64,000 bases of DNA from Magicicada septendecula (GCA_034769895.1 CM068369.1:426399479-426463478); one strand, 5' to 3'; shown: positions 33,900-49,259, counted from the first letter of the stretch. Made by a program: numbers and translations. Notes: generated by a model from the sequence alone, not told the origin.

Positions 33900-36800
33900 T
33901 TTTTTTATGGTAAACGATAACAGACGCAAATTCAAACAAAATCGAATGATGTTTTGCATACAGCCCTGTATTGTCGAGTTCTCAATACCTGTTGGTGTTG
34001 GTGAAGATCGGTTAAGGGAAAGGGGTAGTTACCTGCAACGTTTTGTTTTAAAAGGGGTTTTTCTATGGCAAACGATAAGAGCCGAAAATTCAAACAGAAT
34101 CACATAATATTTTGCATACAGCCCTAAAATGTAGAGTTCTCAAGACCTGCTGGTTTTGGTGAAGATCGGTTGAGGGAAAGGGGTGTTTACCTGCAACGTT
34201 TTATGTTTTAAAAGGGTATATTCTATGGCAAAGGATAACAGCCGCAAATTCAAACATAATCAAATAATGTTTTGCATACTGCTCTGAATTGTAGAGTTCT
34301 CAAGACCTTCTGGTTTTGGTGAAGATCAGTTAAGGGAAAGGGGTAGTTTACCAGCAACGTTTTATGTTTTAAAAGGGTATTTTCTATGGAAAACGATAAG
34401 AGCCGCAAATTCACACAGAATCAAATAAGTTTTTGCATACAGCCCTGATTTCAAGAGTACTAAAGACCTATTGTTTTGGTGAAGATCGTTTAAGGGAAAG
34501 GGGTAGTTTACCGGCCACGTTTTTTGTTTTATCAAGGGTATTTTGTATGGCAAACGATAACAGCCGCAAATTCAACAGAATCATAGAATATTTTGCATAC
34601 AGTCCTGAATTGTAGACATCTCAAGACCTATCGTTTTTGGTGAAGATCGGTTAATGGATAGGGGTAGTTTACTTGCAACGGTTTTTTATCAAGGGTAATT
34701 TTTACTTTTTTTATGGTAAACGATAACAGCCGCAAATCCAAACAGAATCGAATGATGTTTTGCATACAGCCCTGTATTGTCGAGTTCTCAATACCTGTTG
34801 GTGTTGGTGAAGATCGGTTAAGTGTAAGGGGTAGTTACCTGCAACGTTTTATGTTTTAAAAGGGGTTTTTCTATGGCAAACGATAAGAGCCGAAAATTCA
34901 AACAGAATCAAATAAGTTTTTGCATGCGGTCGTGTTTTGTTGAGTACTAAAGACCTTTTGTTTTGGTGAAGATCGGTTAATGGAAAGGGGTAGTTTACCT
35001 GCCACGTTTTTTGTTTTATCAAGGGTATTTTATATGGCAAACGATAACAGCCGCAAATTCAAACAGAATCACATAATATTTTGCATACAGCCCTAAATGT
35101 AGAGTTCTCAAGATCTGCTGGTTTTGGTGAAGATCGGTTGAGGGAAAGGGGTGTTTACCTGCAACGTTTTATGTTTTAAAAGGGTATTTTCTATGGCAAA
35201 GGATAACAGCCGCAAATTCAAACATAATCAAATAATGTTTTGCATACTGCTCTGAATTGTAGAGTTCTCAAGACCTTCTGGTTTTGGTGAAGATCTGTTA
35301 AGGGAAAGGGGTAGTTTACCAGCAACGTTTTATGTTTTAAAAGGGTATTTTCTATGGCAAACGATAAGAGCCGCAAATTCAAACAGAATCAAATAAGTTT
35401 TTGCATACAGCCCTGATTTCAAGAGTACTAAAGACCTATTGTTTTGGTGAAGATCGTTTAAGGGAAAGGGGTAGTTTACCGGCCACGTTTTTTGTTTTAT
35501 CAAGGGTATTTTGTATGGCAAACGATAACAGCCGCAAATTCAACAGAATCATAGAATATTTTGCATACAGCCCTGAATTGTAGACATCTCAAGACCTATT
35601 GTTTTTGGTGAAGATCGGTTAATGGATAGGGGTAGTTTACTTGCAACGGTTTTTTATCAAGGGTAATTTTTACTTTTTTTTGGTAAACGATAACAGCCGC
35701 AAATCCAAACAGAATCGAATGATGTTTTGCATACAGCCCTGTATTGTCGAGTTCTCAATACCTGTTGGTGTTGGTGAAGATCGGTTAAGTGTAAGGGGTA
35801 GTTACCTGCAACGTTTTATGTTTTAAAAGGGTTTTTTCTATGGCAAACGATAAGAGCCGAAAATTCAAACAGAATCAAATAAGTTTTTGCATGCAGTCGT
35901 CTTTTGTTGAGTACTAAAGACCTTTTGTTTTGGTGAAGATCGGTTAATGGAAAGGGGTAGTTTACCTGCCACGTTTTTTGTTTTATCAAGGGTATTTTAT
36001 ATGGCAAACGATAACAGCCGCAAATTCAAACAGAATAAAATAATTTTTTGCATACAGCCCTAAAATGTAGAGTTCTCAATACCTGCTGGTTTTGGTGAAG
36101 ATCGGTTGAGGGAAAGGGGTGTTTACCTGCAACGTTTTATGTTTTAAAAGGGTATTTTCTATGGCAAAGGATAACAGCCGCAAATTCAAACGTAATAAAA
36201 TAATGTTTTGCATACTGCTCTGAATTGTAGATTTCTCAAGACCTTCTGGTTTTGGTGAAGATCTGTTAAGGGAAAGGGGTAGTTTACCAGCAACGTTTTA
36301 TGTTTTAAAAGGGTATTTTCTATGGCAAACGATAAGAGCCGCAAATTCAAACAGAATCAAATAAGATTTTGCATATACCCTTGATGTCTTGAGTACTAAA
36401 GACCTATTGTTTTTGGTGATGATCGTTTAAGGGAAAGGGGTAGTTTACCAGCCACGTTTTTTGTTTTATCAAGGGTATTTTGTATGGCAAACGATAACAG
36501 CCGCAAATTCAAACAGAATCAAATAATTGTTTGCATACAGGCCTGAATTGTAGAGTACCTAAAGCCTGTCGTTTTTGGTGAAGATCGGTTAAGGGAAAGG
36601 GGTAGTTTACCGGCAACGGCTTTTTATCAAGGGTAATTTTTTTCTATAGTAAACGATAACAGCCGCAAATTCAAACAGAATCAAATGATGTTTTGCATAC
36701 AGCCCTGTATTGTAGAGTTCTCAATACCTATTGGTGTTGGTGAAGATCGGTTAAGGGAAAGGGGTAGTTTACCAGCAACATTTTATGTTGTAACAAGGGT

Positions 36801-37286
36801 AATTTTTTATATGACGAACGATAACTGCCGTAAATTCAAACAGAATCAAATAGGTTTTTGCATACCTTTTTAAACTAAAGAGAACTCAAGGTCTGTTGAT
36901 TTTGTTGAAGATCCGTTAAGGGAAGGGGTAGTTTATCAGCAACGTTTAATGTTTTAAAAAGGGTAATTTTTTATGACGAACGATAACTGCCGAAAATTCA
37001 ATGAGAATCAAATAATTTTTTGCACCCCCTGAGTTGCAGAGAGCTCAAGGTCTATTGATTTTGGTGAAGATCGGTTAAGGGAAAGGGGTAGTTTACCTCC
37101 AACATTTTATGTGGTAACAAGAGAAATGTTTCCATGACGAACGATAACTGAGGCACATTCAAACAGAATCAAATATTTTCTTGCATGCTTCCCTGAATTG
37201 TAGAGGACGGAAGGTCTGTTGATTTTGGAGAAGATCGGTTAAGAGAAAGGAGTAGTTTACCTGCAACATTTTATGTTTTAACAAGA

Positions 37287-37755
37287 GTGAAGTACTTAAT
37301 TTTGATAAATAAAGTATCCTGATAAGAAGCTCATAATAATCCACTGTAGAAACGTAGATGAAATATCTATAAATTATGAGGTCAGGTGAACGTAGTGGGG
37401 GTAATTTTCTATTATTAAAAATTATAGTTGAAGGTGGAGGGGAGAATTTTTTATATGTGTACTACGTTATCGGCAACAAAGAAGTAGTTTTTTGTTAAAA
37501 TTGCTTCCCGTTCTCTTTAGCCGTAGTCCAATGTTTTCTGCAAAACCAGACTTTTCGGCAGTGCCATCGACTGCCATCATCGGTGAAAATCGAGTGCGAA
37601 AACGTGAGGTGGTATACGTTAGTGACCACAGTACTGTGGTTAATGCTGAAGCAATAAGTAGAAAGACGTAGTTCCTATGGAAATATTTCATTTCGAATAT
37701 GATTTTAAATAAAAATTTTAGAACATGGAAGTCATGTATGGTTCTCCATACCGAT
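37287..37755 (+). repeat. K module 2
   Basis: 3856 bp after K1. Has the acceptor-like CTCTTTAGCC form. The first downstream monomer carries GTTGGAGTTGG, a variant shared with the unit after K6. Confidence 0.88.
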
Positions 37756-39367
37756 TTTTTTTATGGTAAACGATAACAGACGCAAATTCAAACAAAATCG
37801 AATGATGTTTTGCATACAGCCCTGTATTGTCGAGTTCTCAATACCTGTTGGAGTTGGTGAAGATCGGTTAAGGGAAAGGGGTAGTTACCTGCAACGTTTT
37901 GTTTTAAAAGGGGTTTTTCTATGGCAAACGATAAGAGCCGAAAATTCAAACAGAATCAAATAAGTTTTTGCATGCAGTCGTCTTTTGTTGAGTACTAAAG
38001 ACCTTTTGTTTTGGTGAAGATCGGTTAAGGGAAAGGGGTAGTTTACCTGCCACGTTTTTTGTTTTATCAAGGGTATTTTATATGGCAAACGATAACAGCC
38101 GCAAATTCAAACAGAATCACATAATATTTTGCATACAGCCCTAAAATGTAGAGTTCTCAAGACCTGCTGGTTTTGGTGAAGATCGGTTGAGGGAAAGGGG
38201 TGTTTACCTGCAACGTTTTATGTTTTAAAAGGGTATATTCTATGGCAAAGGATAACAGCCGCAAATTCAAACAGAATCAAATAATGTTTCGCATACAGCC
38301 CTGAATTGTAGAGTTCTCAAGACCTTTTGGTTTTGGTGAAGATCGGTTAAGGGAATGGGGTACTTTACCAGACACGTTTTATGTTTTAAAAGGGTATTTT
38401 CTATGGCAAACGATAAAAGCCGCAAATTCAAACAGAATCAAATAAGATTTTGCATATACCCTTGATGTCTTGAGTACTAAAGACCTATTGTTTTTGGTGA
38501 TGATCGTTTAAGGGAAAGGGGTAGTTTACCAGCCACGTTTTTTGTTTTATCAAGGGTATTTTGTATGGCAAACGATAACAGCCGCAAATTCAAACAGAAT
38601 CAAATAATTGTTTGCATACAGGCCTGAATTGTAGAGTACCTAAAGCCTGTCGTTTTTGGTGAAGATCGGTTAAGGGAAAGGGGTAGTTTACCGGCAACGG
38701 CTTTTTATCAAGGGTAATTTTTTTCTATAGTAAACGATAACAGCCGCAAATTCAAACAGAATCAAATGATGTTTTGCATACAGCCCTGTATTGTAGAGTT
38801 CTCAATACCTATTGGTGTTGGTGAAGATCGGTTAAGGGAAAGGGGTAGTTTACCAGCAACATTTTATGTTGTAACAAGGGTAATTTTTTATATGACGAAC
38901 GTTAACTGCCGTAAATTCAAACAGAATCAAATAGGTTTTTGCATACCTTTTTAAACTAAAGAGAACTCAAGGTCTGTTGATTTTGTTGAAGATCCGTTAA
39001 GGGAAGGGGTAGTTTATCAGCAACGTTTTATGTTTTAAAAAGGGTAATTTTTTATGACGAACGATAACTGCCGAAAATTCAATGAGAATCAAATAATTTT
39101 TTGCACCCCCTGAGTTGCAGAGAGCTCAAGGTCTATTGATTTTGGTGAAGATCGGTTAAGGGAAAGGGGTAGTTTACCTGCAACATTTTATGTGGTAACA
39201 AGAGAAATGTTTCCATGACGAACGATAACTGAGGCACATTCAAACAGAATCAAATATTTTCTTGCATGCTTCCCTGAATTGTAGAGGACGGAAGGTCTGT
39301 TGATTTTGGAGAAGATCGGTTAAGAGAAAGGAGTAGTTTACCTGCAACATTTTATGTTTTAACAAGA

Positions 39368-39836
39368 GTGAAGTACTTAATTTTGATAAATAAAGTATCC
39401 TGATAAGAAGCTCATAATAATCCACTGTAGAAACGTAGATGAAATATCTATAAATTATGAGGTCAGGTGAACGTAGTGGGGGTAATTTTCTATTATTAAA
39501 AATTATAGTTGAAGGTGGAGGGGAGAATTTTTTATATGTGTACTACGTTATCGGCAACAAAGAAGTAGTTTTTTGTTAAAATTGCTTCCCGTTCTCTTTA
39601 GCCGTAGTCCAATGTTTTCTGCAAAACCAGACTTTTCGGCAGTGCCATCGACTGCCATCATCGGTGAAAATCGAGTGCGAAAACGTGAGGTGGTATACGT
39701 TAGTGACCACAGTACTGTGGTTAATGCTGAAGCAATAAGTAGAAAGACGTAGTTCCTATGGAAATATTTCATTTCGAATATGATTTTAAATAAAAATTTT
39801 AGAACATGGAAGTCATGTATGGTTCTCCATACCGAT
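39368..39836 (+). repeat. K module 3
   Basis: Only 2081 bp after K2, the shortest unit, as if about 11 monomers were lost relative to the 3856-bp unit. Confidence 0.88.
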
Positions 39837-42415
39837 TTTTTTTATGGTAAACGATAACAGACGCAAATTCAAACAAAATCGAATGATGTTTTGCATACAG
39901 CCCTGTATTGTCGAGTTCTCAATACCTGTTGGTGTTGGTGAAGATCGGTTAAGGGAAAGGGGTAGTTACCTGCAACGTTTTGTTTTAAAAGGGGTTTTTC
40001 TATGGCAAACGATAAGAGCCGAAAATTCAAACAGAATCAAATAAGTTTTTGCATGCAGTCGTCTTTTGTTGAGTACTAAAGACCTTTTGTTTTGGTGAAG
40101 ATCGGTTAAGGGAAAGGGGTAGTTTACCAGCCACGTTTTTTGTTTTATCAAGGGTATTTTATATGGCAAACGATAACAGCCGCAAATTCAAACAGAATCA
40201 CATAATATTTTGCATACAGCCCTAAAATGTAGAGTTCTCAAGACCTGCTGGTTTTGGTGAAGATCGGTTGAGGGAAAGGGGTGTTTACCTGCAACGTTTT
40301 ATGTTTTAAAAGGGTATATTCTATGGCAAAGGATAACAGCCGCAAATTCAAACATAATCAAATAATGTTTTGCATACTGCTCTGAATTGTAGAGTTCTCA
40401 AGACCTTCTGGTTTTGGTAAAGATCAGTTAAGGGAAAGGGGTAGTTTACCAGCAACGTTTTATGTTTTAAAAGGGTATTTTCTATGGCAAACGATAAGAG
40501 CCGCAAATTCACACAGAATCAAATAAGTTTTTGCATACAGCCCTGATTTCAAGAGTACTAAAGACCTATTGTTTTGGTGAAGATCGTTTAAGGGAAAGGG
40601 GTAGTTTACCGGCCACGTTTTTTGTTTTATCAAGGGTATTTTGTATGGCAAACGATAACAGCCGCAAATTCAACAGAATCATAGAATATTTTGCATACAG
40701 TCCTGAATTGTAGACATCTCAAGACCTATCGTTTTTGGTGAAGATCGGTTAATGGATAGGGGTAGTTTACTTGCAACGGTTTTTTATCAAGGGTATTTTT
40801 TCTTTTTTTATGGTAAACGATAACAGCCGCAAATCCAAACAGAATCGAATGATGTTTTGCATACAGCCCTGTATTGTCGAGTTCTCAATACCTGTTGGTG
40901 TTGGTGAAGATCGGTTAAGTGTAAGGGGTAGTTACCTGCAACGTTTTATGTTTTAAAAGGGGTTTTTCTATGGCAAACGATAAGAGCCGAAAATTCAAAC
41001 AGAATCAAATAAGTTTTTGCATGCGGTCGTGTTTTGTTGAGTACTAAAGACCTTTTGTTTTGGTGAAGATCGGTTAAGGGAAAGGGGTAGTTTACCTGCC
41101 ACGTTTTTTGTTTTATCAAGGGTATTTTATATGGCAAACGATAACAGCCGCAAATTCAAACAGAATCACATAATATTTTGCATACAGCCCTAAATGTAGA
41201 GTTCTCAAGATCTGCTGGTTTTGGTGAAGATCGGTTGAGGGAAAGGGGTGTTTACCTGCAACGTTTTATGTTTTAAAAGGGTATATTCTATGGCAAAGGA
41301 TAACAGCCGCAAATTCAAACAGAATCAAATAATGTTTCGCATACAGCCCTGAATTGTAGAGTTCTCAAGACCTTTTGGTTTTGGTGAAGATCGGTTAAGG
41401 GAATGGGGTACTTTACCAGACACGTTTTATGTTTTAAAAGGGTATTTTCTATGGCAAACGATAAAAGCCGCAAATTCAAACAGAATCAAATAAGATTTTG
41501 CATATACCCTTGATGTCTTGAGTACTAAAGACCTATTGTTTTTGGTGATGATCGTTTAAGGGAAAGGGGTAGTTTACCAGCCACGTTTTTTGTTTTATCA
41601 AGGGTATTTTGTATGGCAAACGATAACAGCCGCAAATTCAAACAGAATCAAATAATTGTTTGCATACAGGCCTGAATTGTAGAGTACCTAAAGCCTGTCG
41701 TTTTTGGTGAAGATCGGTTAAGGGAAAGGGGTAGTTTACCGGCAACGGCTTTTTATCAAGGGTAATTTTTTTCTATAGTAAACGATAACAGCCGCAAATT
41801 CAAACAGAATCAAATGATGTTTTGCATACAGCCCTGTATTGTAGAGTTCTCAATACCTATTGGTGTTGGTGAAGATCGGTTAAGGGAAAGGGGTAGTTTA
41901 CCAGCAACATTTTATGTTGTAACAAGGGTAATTTTTTATATGACGAACGTTAACTGCCGTAAATTCAAACAGAATCAAATAGGTTTTTGCATACCTTTTT
42001 AAACTAAAGAGAACTCAAGGTCTGTTGATTTTGTTGAAGATCCGTTAAGGGAAGGGGTAGTTTATCAGCAACGTTTTATGTTTTAAAAAGGGTAATTTTT
42101 TATGACGAACGATAACTGCCGAAAATTCAATGAGAATCAAATAATTTTTTGCACCCCCTGAGTTGCAGAGAGCTCAAGGTCTATTGATTTTGGTGAAGAT
42201 CGGTTAAGGGAAAGGGGTAGTTTACCTGCAACATTTTATGTGGTAACAAGAGAAATGTTTCCATGACGAACGATAACTGAGGCACATTCAAACAGAATCA
42301 AATATTTTCTTGCATGCTTCCCTGAATTGTAGAGGACGGAAGGTCTGTTGATTTTGGAGAAGATCGGTTAAGAGAAAGGAGTAGTTTACCTGCAACATTT
42401 TATGTTTTAACAAGA

Positions 42416-42884
42416 GTGAAGTACTTAATTTTGATAAATAAAGTATCCTGATAAGAAGCTCATAATAATCCACTGTAGAAACGTAGATGAAATATCTATA
42501 AATTATGAGGTCAGGTGAACGTAGTGGGGGTAATTTTCTATTATTAAAAATTATAGTTGAAGGTGGAGGGGAGAATTTTTTATATGTGTACTACGTTATC
42601 GGCAACAAAGAAGTAGTTTTTTGTTAAAATTGCTTCCCGTTCTCTTTAGCCGTAGTCCAATGTTTTCTGCAAAACCAGACTTTTCGGCAGTGCCATCGAC
42701 TGCCATCATCGGTGAAAATCGAGTGCGAAAACGTGAGGTGGTATACGTTAGTGACCACAGTACTGTGGTTAATGCTGAAGCAATAAGTAGAAAGACGTAG
42801 TTCCTATGGAAATATTTCATTTCGAATATGATTTTAAATAAAAATTTTAGAACATGGAAGTCATGTATGGTTCTCCATACCGAT
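42416..42884 (+). repeat. K module 4
   Basis: 3048 bp after K3, about six monomers longer than the shortest unit. K3 and K4 share the GACGAACGTTAACTG variant in the monomers before them. Confidence 0.88.
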
Positions 42885-45800
42885 TTTTTTTATGGTAAAC
42901 GATAACAGACGCAAATTCAAACAAAATCGAATGATGTTTTGCATACAGCCCTGTATTGTCGAGTTCTCAATACCTGTTGGTGTTGGTGAAGATCGGTTAA
43001 GGGAAAGGGGTAGTTACCTGCAACGTTTTGTTTTAAAAGGGGTTTTTCTATGGCAAACGATAAGAGCCGAAAATTCAAACAGAATCAAATAAGTTTTTGC
43101 ATGCAGTCGTCTTTTGTTGAGTACTAAAGACCTTTTGTTTTGGTGAAGATCGGTTAAGGGAAAGGGGTAGTTTACCAGCCACGTTTTTTGTTTTATCAAG
43201 GGTATTTTATATGGCAAACGATAACAGCCGCAAATTCAAACAGAATCACATAATATTTTGCATACAGCCCTAAAATGTAGAGTTCTCAAGACCTGCTGGT
43301 TTTGGTGAAGATCGGTTGAGGGAAAGGGGTGTTTACCTGCAACGTTTTATGTTTTAAAAGGGTATATTCTATGGCAAAGGATAACAGCCGCAAATTCAAA
43401 CATAATCAAATAATGTTTTGCATACTGCTCTGAATTGTAGAGTTCTCAAGACCTTCTGGTTTTGGTAAAGATCAGTTAAGGGAAAGGGGTAGTTTACCAG
43501 CAACGTTTTATGTTTTAAAAGGGTATTTTCTATGGCAAACGATAAGAGCCGCAAATTCACACAGAATCAAATAAGTTTTTGCATACAGCCCTGATTTCAA
43601 GAGTACTAAAGACCTATTGTTTTGGTGAAGATCGTTTAAGGGAAAGGGGTAGTTTACCGGCCACGTTTTTTGTTTTATCAAGGGTATTTTGTATGGCAAA
43701 CGATAACAGCCGCAAATTCAACAGAATCATAGAATATTTTGCATACAGTCCTGAATTGTAGACATCTCAAGACCTATCGTTTTTGGTGAAGATCGGTTAA
43801 TGGATAGGGGTAGTTTACTTGCAACGGTTTTTTATCAAGGGTATTTTTTCTTTTTTTATGGTAAACGATAACAGCCGCAAATCCAAACAGAATCGAATGA
43901 TGTTTTGCATACAGCCCTGTATTGTCGAGTTCTCAATACCTGTTGGTGTTGGTGAAGATCGGTTAAGTGTAAGGGGTAGTTACCTGCAACGTTTTATGTT
44001 TTAAAAGGGGTTTTTCTATGGCAAACGATAAGAGCCGAAAATTCAAACAGAATCAAATAAGTTTTTGCATGCGGTCGTGTTTTGTTGAGTACTAAAGACC
44101 TTTTGTTTTGGTGAAGATCGGTTAAGGGAAAGGGGTAGTTTACCTGCCACGTTTTTTGTTTTATCAAGGGTATTTTATATGGCAAACGATAACAGCCGCA
44201 AATTCAAACAGAATCACATAATATTTTGCATACAGCCCTAAATGTAGAGTTCTCAAGATCTGCTGGTTTTGGTGAAGATCGGTTGAGGGAAAGGGGTGTT
44301 TACCTGCAACGTTTTATGTTTTAAAAGGGTATTTTCTATGGCAAAGGATAACAGCCGCAAATTCAAACATAATCAAATAATGTTTTGCATACTGCTCTGA
44401 ATTGTAGAGTTCTCAAGACCTTCTGGTTTTGGTGAAGATCAGTTAAGGGAAAGGGGTAGTTTACCAGCAACGTTTTATGTTTTAAAAGGGTATTTTCTAT
44501 GGCAAACGATAAGAGCCGCAAATTCAAACAGAATCAAATAAGTTTTTGCATACAGCCCTGATTTCAAGAGTACTAAAGACCTATTGTTTTGGTGAAGATC
44601 GTTTAAGGGAAAGGGGTAGTTTACCGGCCACGTTTTTTGTTTTATCAAGGGTATTTTGTATGGCAAACGATAACAGCCGCAAATTCAACAGAATCATAGA
44701 ATATTTTGCATACAGCCCTGAATTGTAGACATCTCAAGACCTATCGTTTTTGGTGAAGATCGGTTAATGGATAGGGGTAGTTTACTTGCAACGGTTTTTT
44801 ATCAAGGGTAATTTTTACTTTTTTTTGGTAAACGATAACAGCCGCAAATCCAAACAGAATCGAATGATGTTTTGCATACAGCCCTGTATTGTCGAGTTCT
44901 CAATACCTGTTGGTGTTGGTGAAGATCGGTTAAGTGTAAGGGGTAGTTACCTGCAACGTTTTATGTTTTAAAAGGGATTTTTCTATGGCAAACGATAAGA
45001 GCCGAAAATTCAAACAGAATCAAATAATTTATTGCATACAGCCCTAAAATGTAGAGTTCTCAAGACCTGCTGGTTTTGGTGAAGATCGGTTGAGGGAAAG
45101 GGGTGTTTACCTGCAACGATTTATGTTTGAAAAGGGTATTTTCTATGGCAAAGGATAACAGCCGCAAATTCAAACATAATCAAATAATGTTTTGCATACT
45201 GCTCTGAATTGTAGAGTTCTCAAGACCTTCTGGTTTTGGTGAAGATCAGTTAAGGGAAAGGGGTAGTTTACCAGCAACGTTTTATGTTTTAAAAGGGTAT
45301 TTACTATGGCAAACGATAAGAGCCGCAAATTCAAACAGACTCAAATAAGATTTTGCATATACCCTTGACGTCTTGAGTACTAAAGACCTATTGTTTTTGG
45401 TGATGATCGTTTAAGGAAAAGGGGTAGTTTACCAGCCACGTTTTTTGTTTTATCAAGGGTATTTTGTATGGCAAACGATAACAGCCGCAAATTCAAACAG
45501 AATCAATTAATTGTTTGCATACAGGCCTGAATTGTAGAGTACCTAAAGCCTGTCGTTTTTGGTGAAGATCGGTTAAGGGAAAGGGGTAGTTTACCGGCAA
45601 CGGCTTTTTATCAAGGGTAATTTTTTTCTATAGTAAACGATAACAGCCGCAAATTCAAACAGAATCAAATGATGTTTTGCATACAGCCCTGTATTGTAGA
45701 GTTCTCAATACCTATTGGTGTTGGTGAAGATCGGTTAAGGGAAAGGGGTAGTTTACCAGCAACATTTTATGTTGTAACAAGGGTAATTTTTTATATGACG

Positions 45801-46270
45801 AACGATAACTGCCGTAAATTCAAACAGAATCAAATAGGTTTTTGCATACCTTTTTAAACTAAAGAGAACTCAAGGTCTGTTGATTTTGTTGAAGATCCGT
45901 TAAGGGAAGGGGTAGTTTATCAGCAACGTTTTATGTTTTAAAAAGGGTAATTTTTTATGACGAACGATAACTGCCGAAAATTCAATGAGAATCAAATAAT
46001 TTTTTGCACCCCCTGAGTTGCAGAGAGCTCAAGGTCTATTGATTTTGGTGAAGATCGGTTAAGGGAAAGGGGTAGTTTACCTGCAACATTTTATGTGGTA
46101 ACAAGAGAAATGTTTCCATGACGAACGATAACTGAGGCACATTCAAACAGAATCAAATATTTTCTTGCATGCTTCCCTGAATTGTAGAGGACGGAAGGTC
46201 TGTTGATTTTGGAGAAGATCGGTTAAGAGAAAGGAGTAGTTTACCTGCAACATTTTATGTTTTAACAAGA

Positions 46271-46739
46271 GTGAAGTACTTAATTTTGATAAATAAAGTA
46301 TCCTGATAAGAAGCTCATAATAATCCACTGTAGAAACGTAGATGAAATATCTATAAATTATGAGGTCAGGTGAACGTAGTGGGGGTAATTTTCTATTATT
46401 AAAAATTATAGTTGAAGGTGGAGGGGAGAATTTTTTATATGTGTACTACGTTATCGGCAACAAAGAAGTAGTTTTTTGTTAAAATTGCTTCCCGTTCTCT
46501 TTAGCCGTAGTCCAATGTTTTCTGCAAAACCAGACTTTTCGGCAGTGCCATCGACTGCCATCATCGGTGAAAATCGAGTGCGAAAACGTGAGGTGGTATA
46601 CGTTAGTGACCACAGTACTGTGGTTAATGCTGAAGCAATAAGTAGAAAGACGTAGTTCCTATGGAAATATTTCATTTCGAATATGATTTTAAATAAAAAT
46701 TTTAGAACATGGAAGTCATGTATGGTTCTCCATACCGAT
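46271..46739 (+). repeat. K module 5
   Basis: 3855 bp after K4, almost exactly the K1-K2 period. Confidence 0.88.
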
Positions 46740-49248
46740 TTTTTTTATGGTAAACGATAACAGACGCAAATTCAAACAAAATCGAATGATGTTTTGCATA
46801 CAGCCCTGTATTGTCGAGTTCTCAATACCTGTTGGTGTTGGTGAAGATCGGTTAAGGGAAAGGGGTAGTTACCTGCAACGTTTTGTTTTAAAAGGGGTTT
46901 TTCTATGGCAAACGATAAGAGCCGAAAATTCAAACAGAATCAAATAAGTTTTTGCATGCAGTCGTCTTTTGTTGAGTACTAAAGACCTTTTGTTTTGGTG
47001 AAGATCGGTTAAGGGAAAGGGGTAGTTTACCTGCCACGTTTTTTGTTTTATCAAGGGTATTTTATATGGCAAACGATAACAGCCGCAAATTCAAACAGAA
47101 TCACATAATATTTTGCATACAGCCCTGAAATGTAGAGTTCTCAAGACCTGCTGGTTTTGGTGAAGATCGGTTGAGGGAAAGGGGTGTTTACCTGCAACGT
47201 TTTATGTTTTAAAAGGGTATATTCTATGGCAAAGGATAACAGCCGCAAATTCAAACATAATCAAATAATGTTTTGCATACTGCTCTGAATTGTAGAGTTC
47301 TCAAGACCTTCTGGTTTTGGTGAAGATCAGTTAAGGGAAAGGGGTAGTTTACCAGCAACGTTTTATGTTTTAAAAGGGTATTTTCTATGGCAAACGATAA
47401 GAGCCGCAAATTCACACAGAATCAAATAAGTTTTTGCATACAGCCCTGATTTCAAGAGTACTAAAGACCTATTGTTTTGGTGAAGATCGTTTAAGGGAAA
47501 GGGGTAGTTTACCGGCCACGTTTTTTGTTTTATCAAGGGTATTTTGTATGGCAAACGATAACAGCCGCAAATTCAACAGAATCATAGAATATTTTGCATA
47601 CAGTCCTGAATTGTAGACATCTCAAGACCTATCGTTTTTGGTGAAGATCGGTTAATGGATAGGGGTAGTTTACTTGCAACGGTTTTTTATCAAGGGTAAT
47701 TTTTACTTTTTATATGGTAAACGATAACAGCCGCAAATCCAAACAGAATCGAATGATGTTTTGCATACAGCCCTGTATTGTCGAGTTCTCAATACCTGTT
47801 GGTGTTGGTGAAGATCGGTTAAGTGTAAGGGGTAGTTACCTGCAACGTTTTATGTTTTAAAAGGGGTTTTTCTATGGCAAACGATAAGAGCCGAAAATTC
47901 AAACAGAATCAAATAAGTTTTTGCATGCGGTCGTGTTTTGTTGAGTACTAAAGACCTTTTGTTTTGGTGAAGATCGGTTAAGGGAAAGGGGTAGTTTACC
48001 TGCCACGTTTTTTGTTTTATCAAGGGTATTTTATATGGCAAACGATAACAGCCGCAAATTCAAACAGAATCACATAATATTTTTCATACAGCCCTAAATG
48101 TAGAGTTCTCAAGATCTGCTGGTTTTGGTGAAGATCGGTTGAGGGAAAGGGGTGTTTACCTGCAACGTTTTATGTTTTAAAAGGGTATTTTCTATGGCAA
48201 AGGATAACAGCCGCAAATTCAAACATAATCAAATAATGTTTTGCATACTGCTCTGAATTGTAGAGTTCTCAAGACCTTCTGGTTTTGGTGAAGATCAGTT
48301 AAGGGAAAGGGGTAGTTTACCAGCAACGTTTTATGTTTTAAAAGGGTATTTTCTATGGCAAACGATAAGAGCCGCAAATTCAAACAGAATCAAATAAGTT
48401 TTTGCATACAGCCCTGATTTCAAGAGTACTAAAGACCTATTGTTTTGGTGAAGATCGTTTAAGTGAAAGGGGTAGTTTACCGGCCACGTTTTTTGTTTTA
48501 TCAAGGGTATTTTGTATGGCAAACGATAACAGCCGCAAATTCAACAGAATCATAGAATATTTTGCATACAGCCCTGAATTGTAGACATCTCAAGACCTAT
48601 CGTTTTTGGTGAAGATCGGTTAATGGATAGGGGTAGTTTACTTGCAACGGTTTTTTATCAAGGGTAATTTTTACTTTTTTTTGGTAAACGATAACAGCCG
48701 CAAATCCAAACAGAATCGAATGATGTTTTGCATACAGCCCTGTATTGTCGAGTTCTCAATACCTGTTGGTGTTGGTGAAGATCGGTTAAGTGTAAGGGGT
48801 AGTTACCTGCAACGTTTTATGTTTTAAAAGGGGTTTTTCTATGGCAAACGATAAGAGCCGAAAATTCAAACAGAATCAAATAATTTATTGCATACAGCCC
48901 TAAAATGTAGAGTTCTCAAGACCTGCTGGTTTTGGTGAAGATCGGTTGAGGGAAAGGGGTGTTTACCTGCAACGATTTATGTTTGAAAAGGGTATTTTCT
49001 ATGGCAAAGGATAACAGCCGCAAATTCAAACATAATCAAATAATGTTTTGCATACTGCTCTGAATTGTAGAGTTCTCAAGACCTTCTGGTTTTGGTGAAG
49101 ATCAGTTAAGGGAAAGGGGTAGTTTACCAGCAACGTTTTATGTTTTAAAAGGGTATTTACTATGGCAAACGATAAGAGCCGCAAATTCAAACAGAATCAA
49201 ATAAGATTTTGCATATACCCTTGACGTCTTGAGTACTAAAGACCTATT

Positions 49249-49259
49249 GTTTTTGGTGA
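49249..49259 (+). other. Exchange junction, loss of one monomer
   Basis: Left of this point the sequence follows the monomer seen near 45360-45400 (TTGACGTCTTGAGTACTAAA). To the right it follows the next monomer (GAAGATCGGTTAAGGG with ACCGGCAACGGC). The switch lies in the shared GTTTTTGGTGA and removes one 161-bp monomer, which explains the 3694-bp period. Confidence 0.7.
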
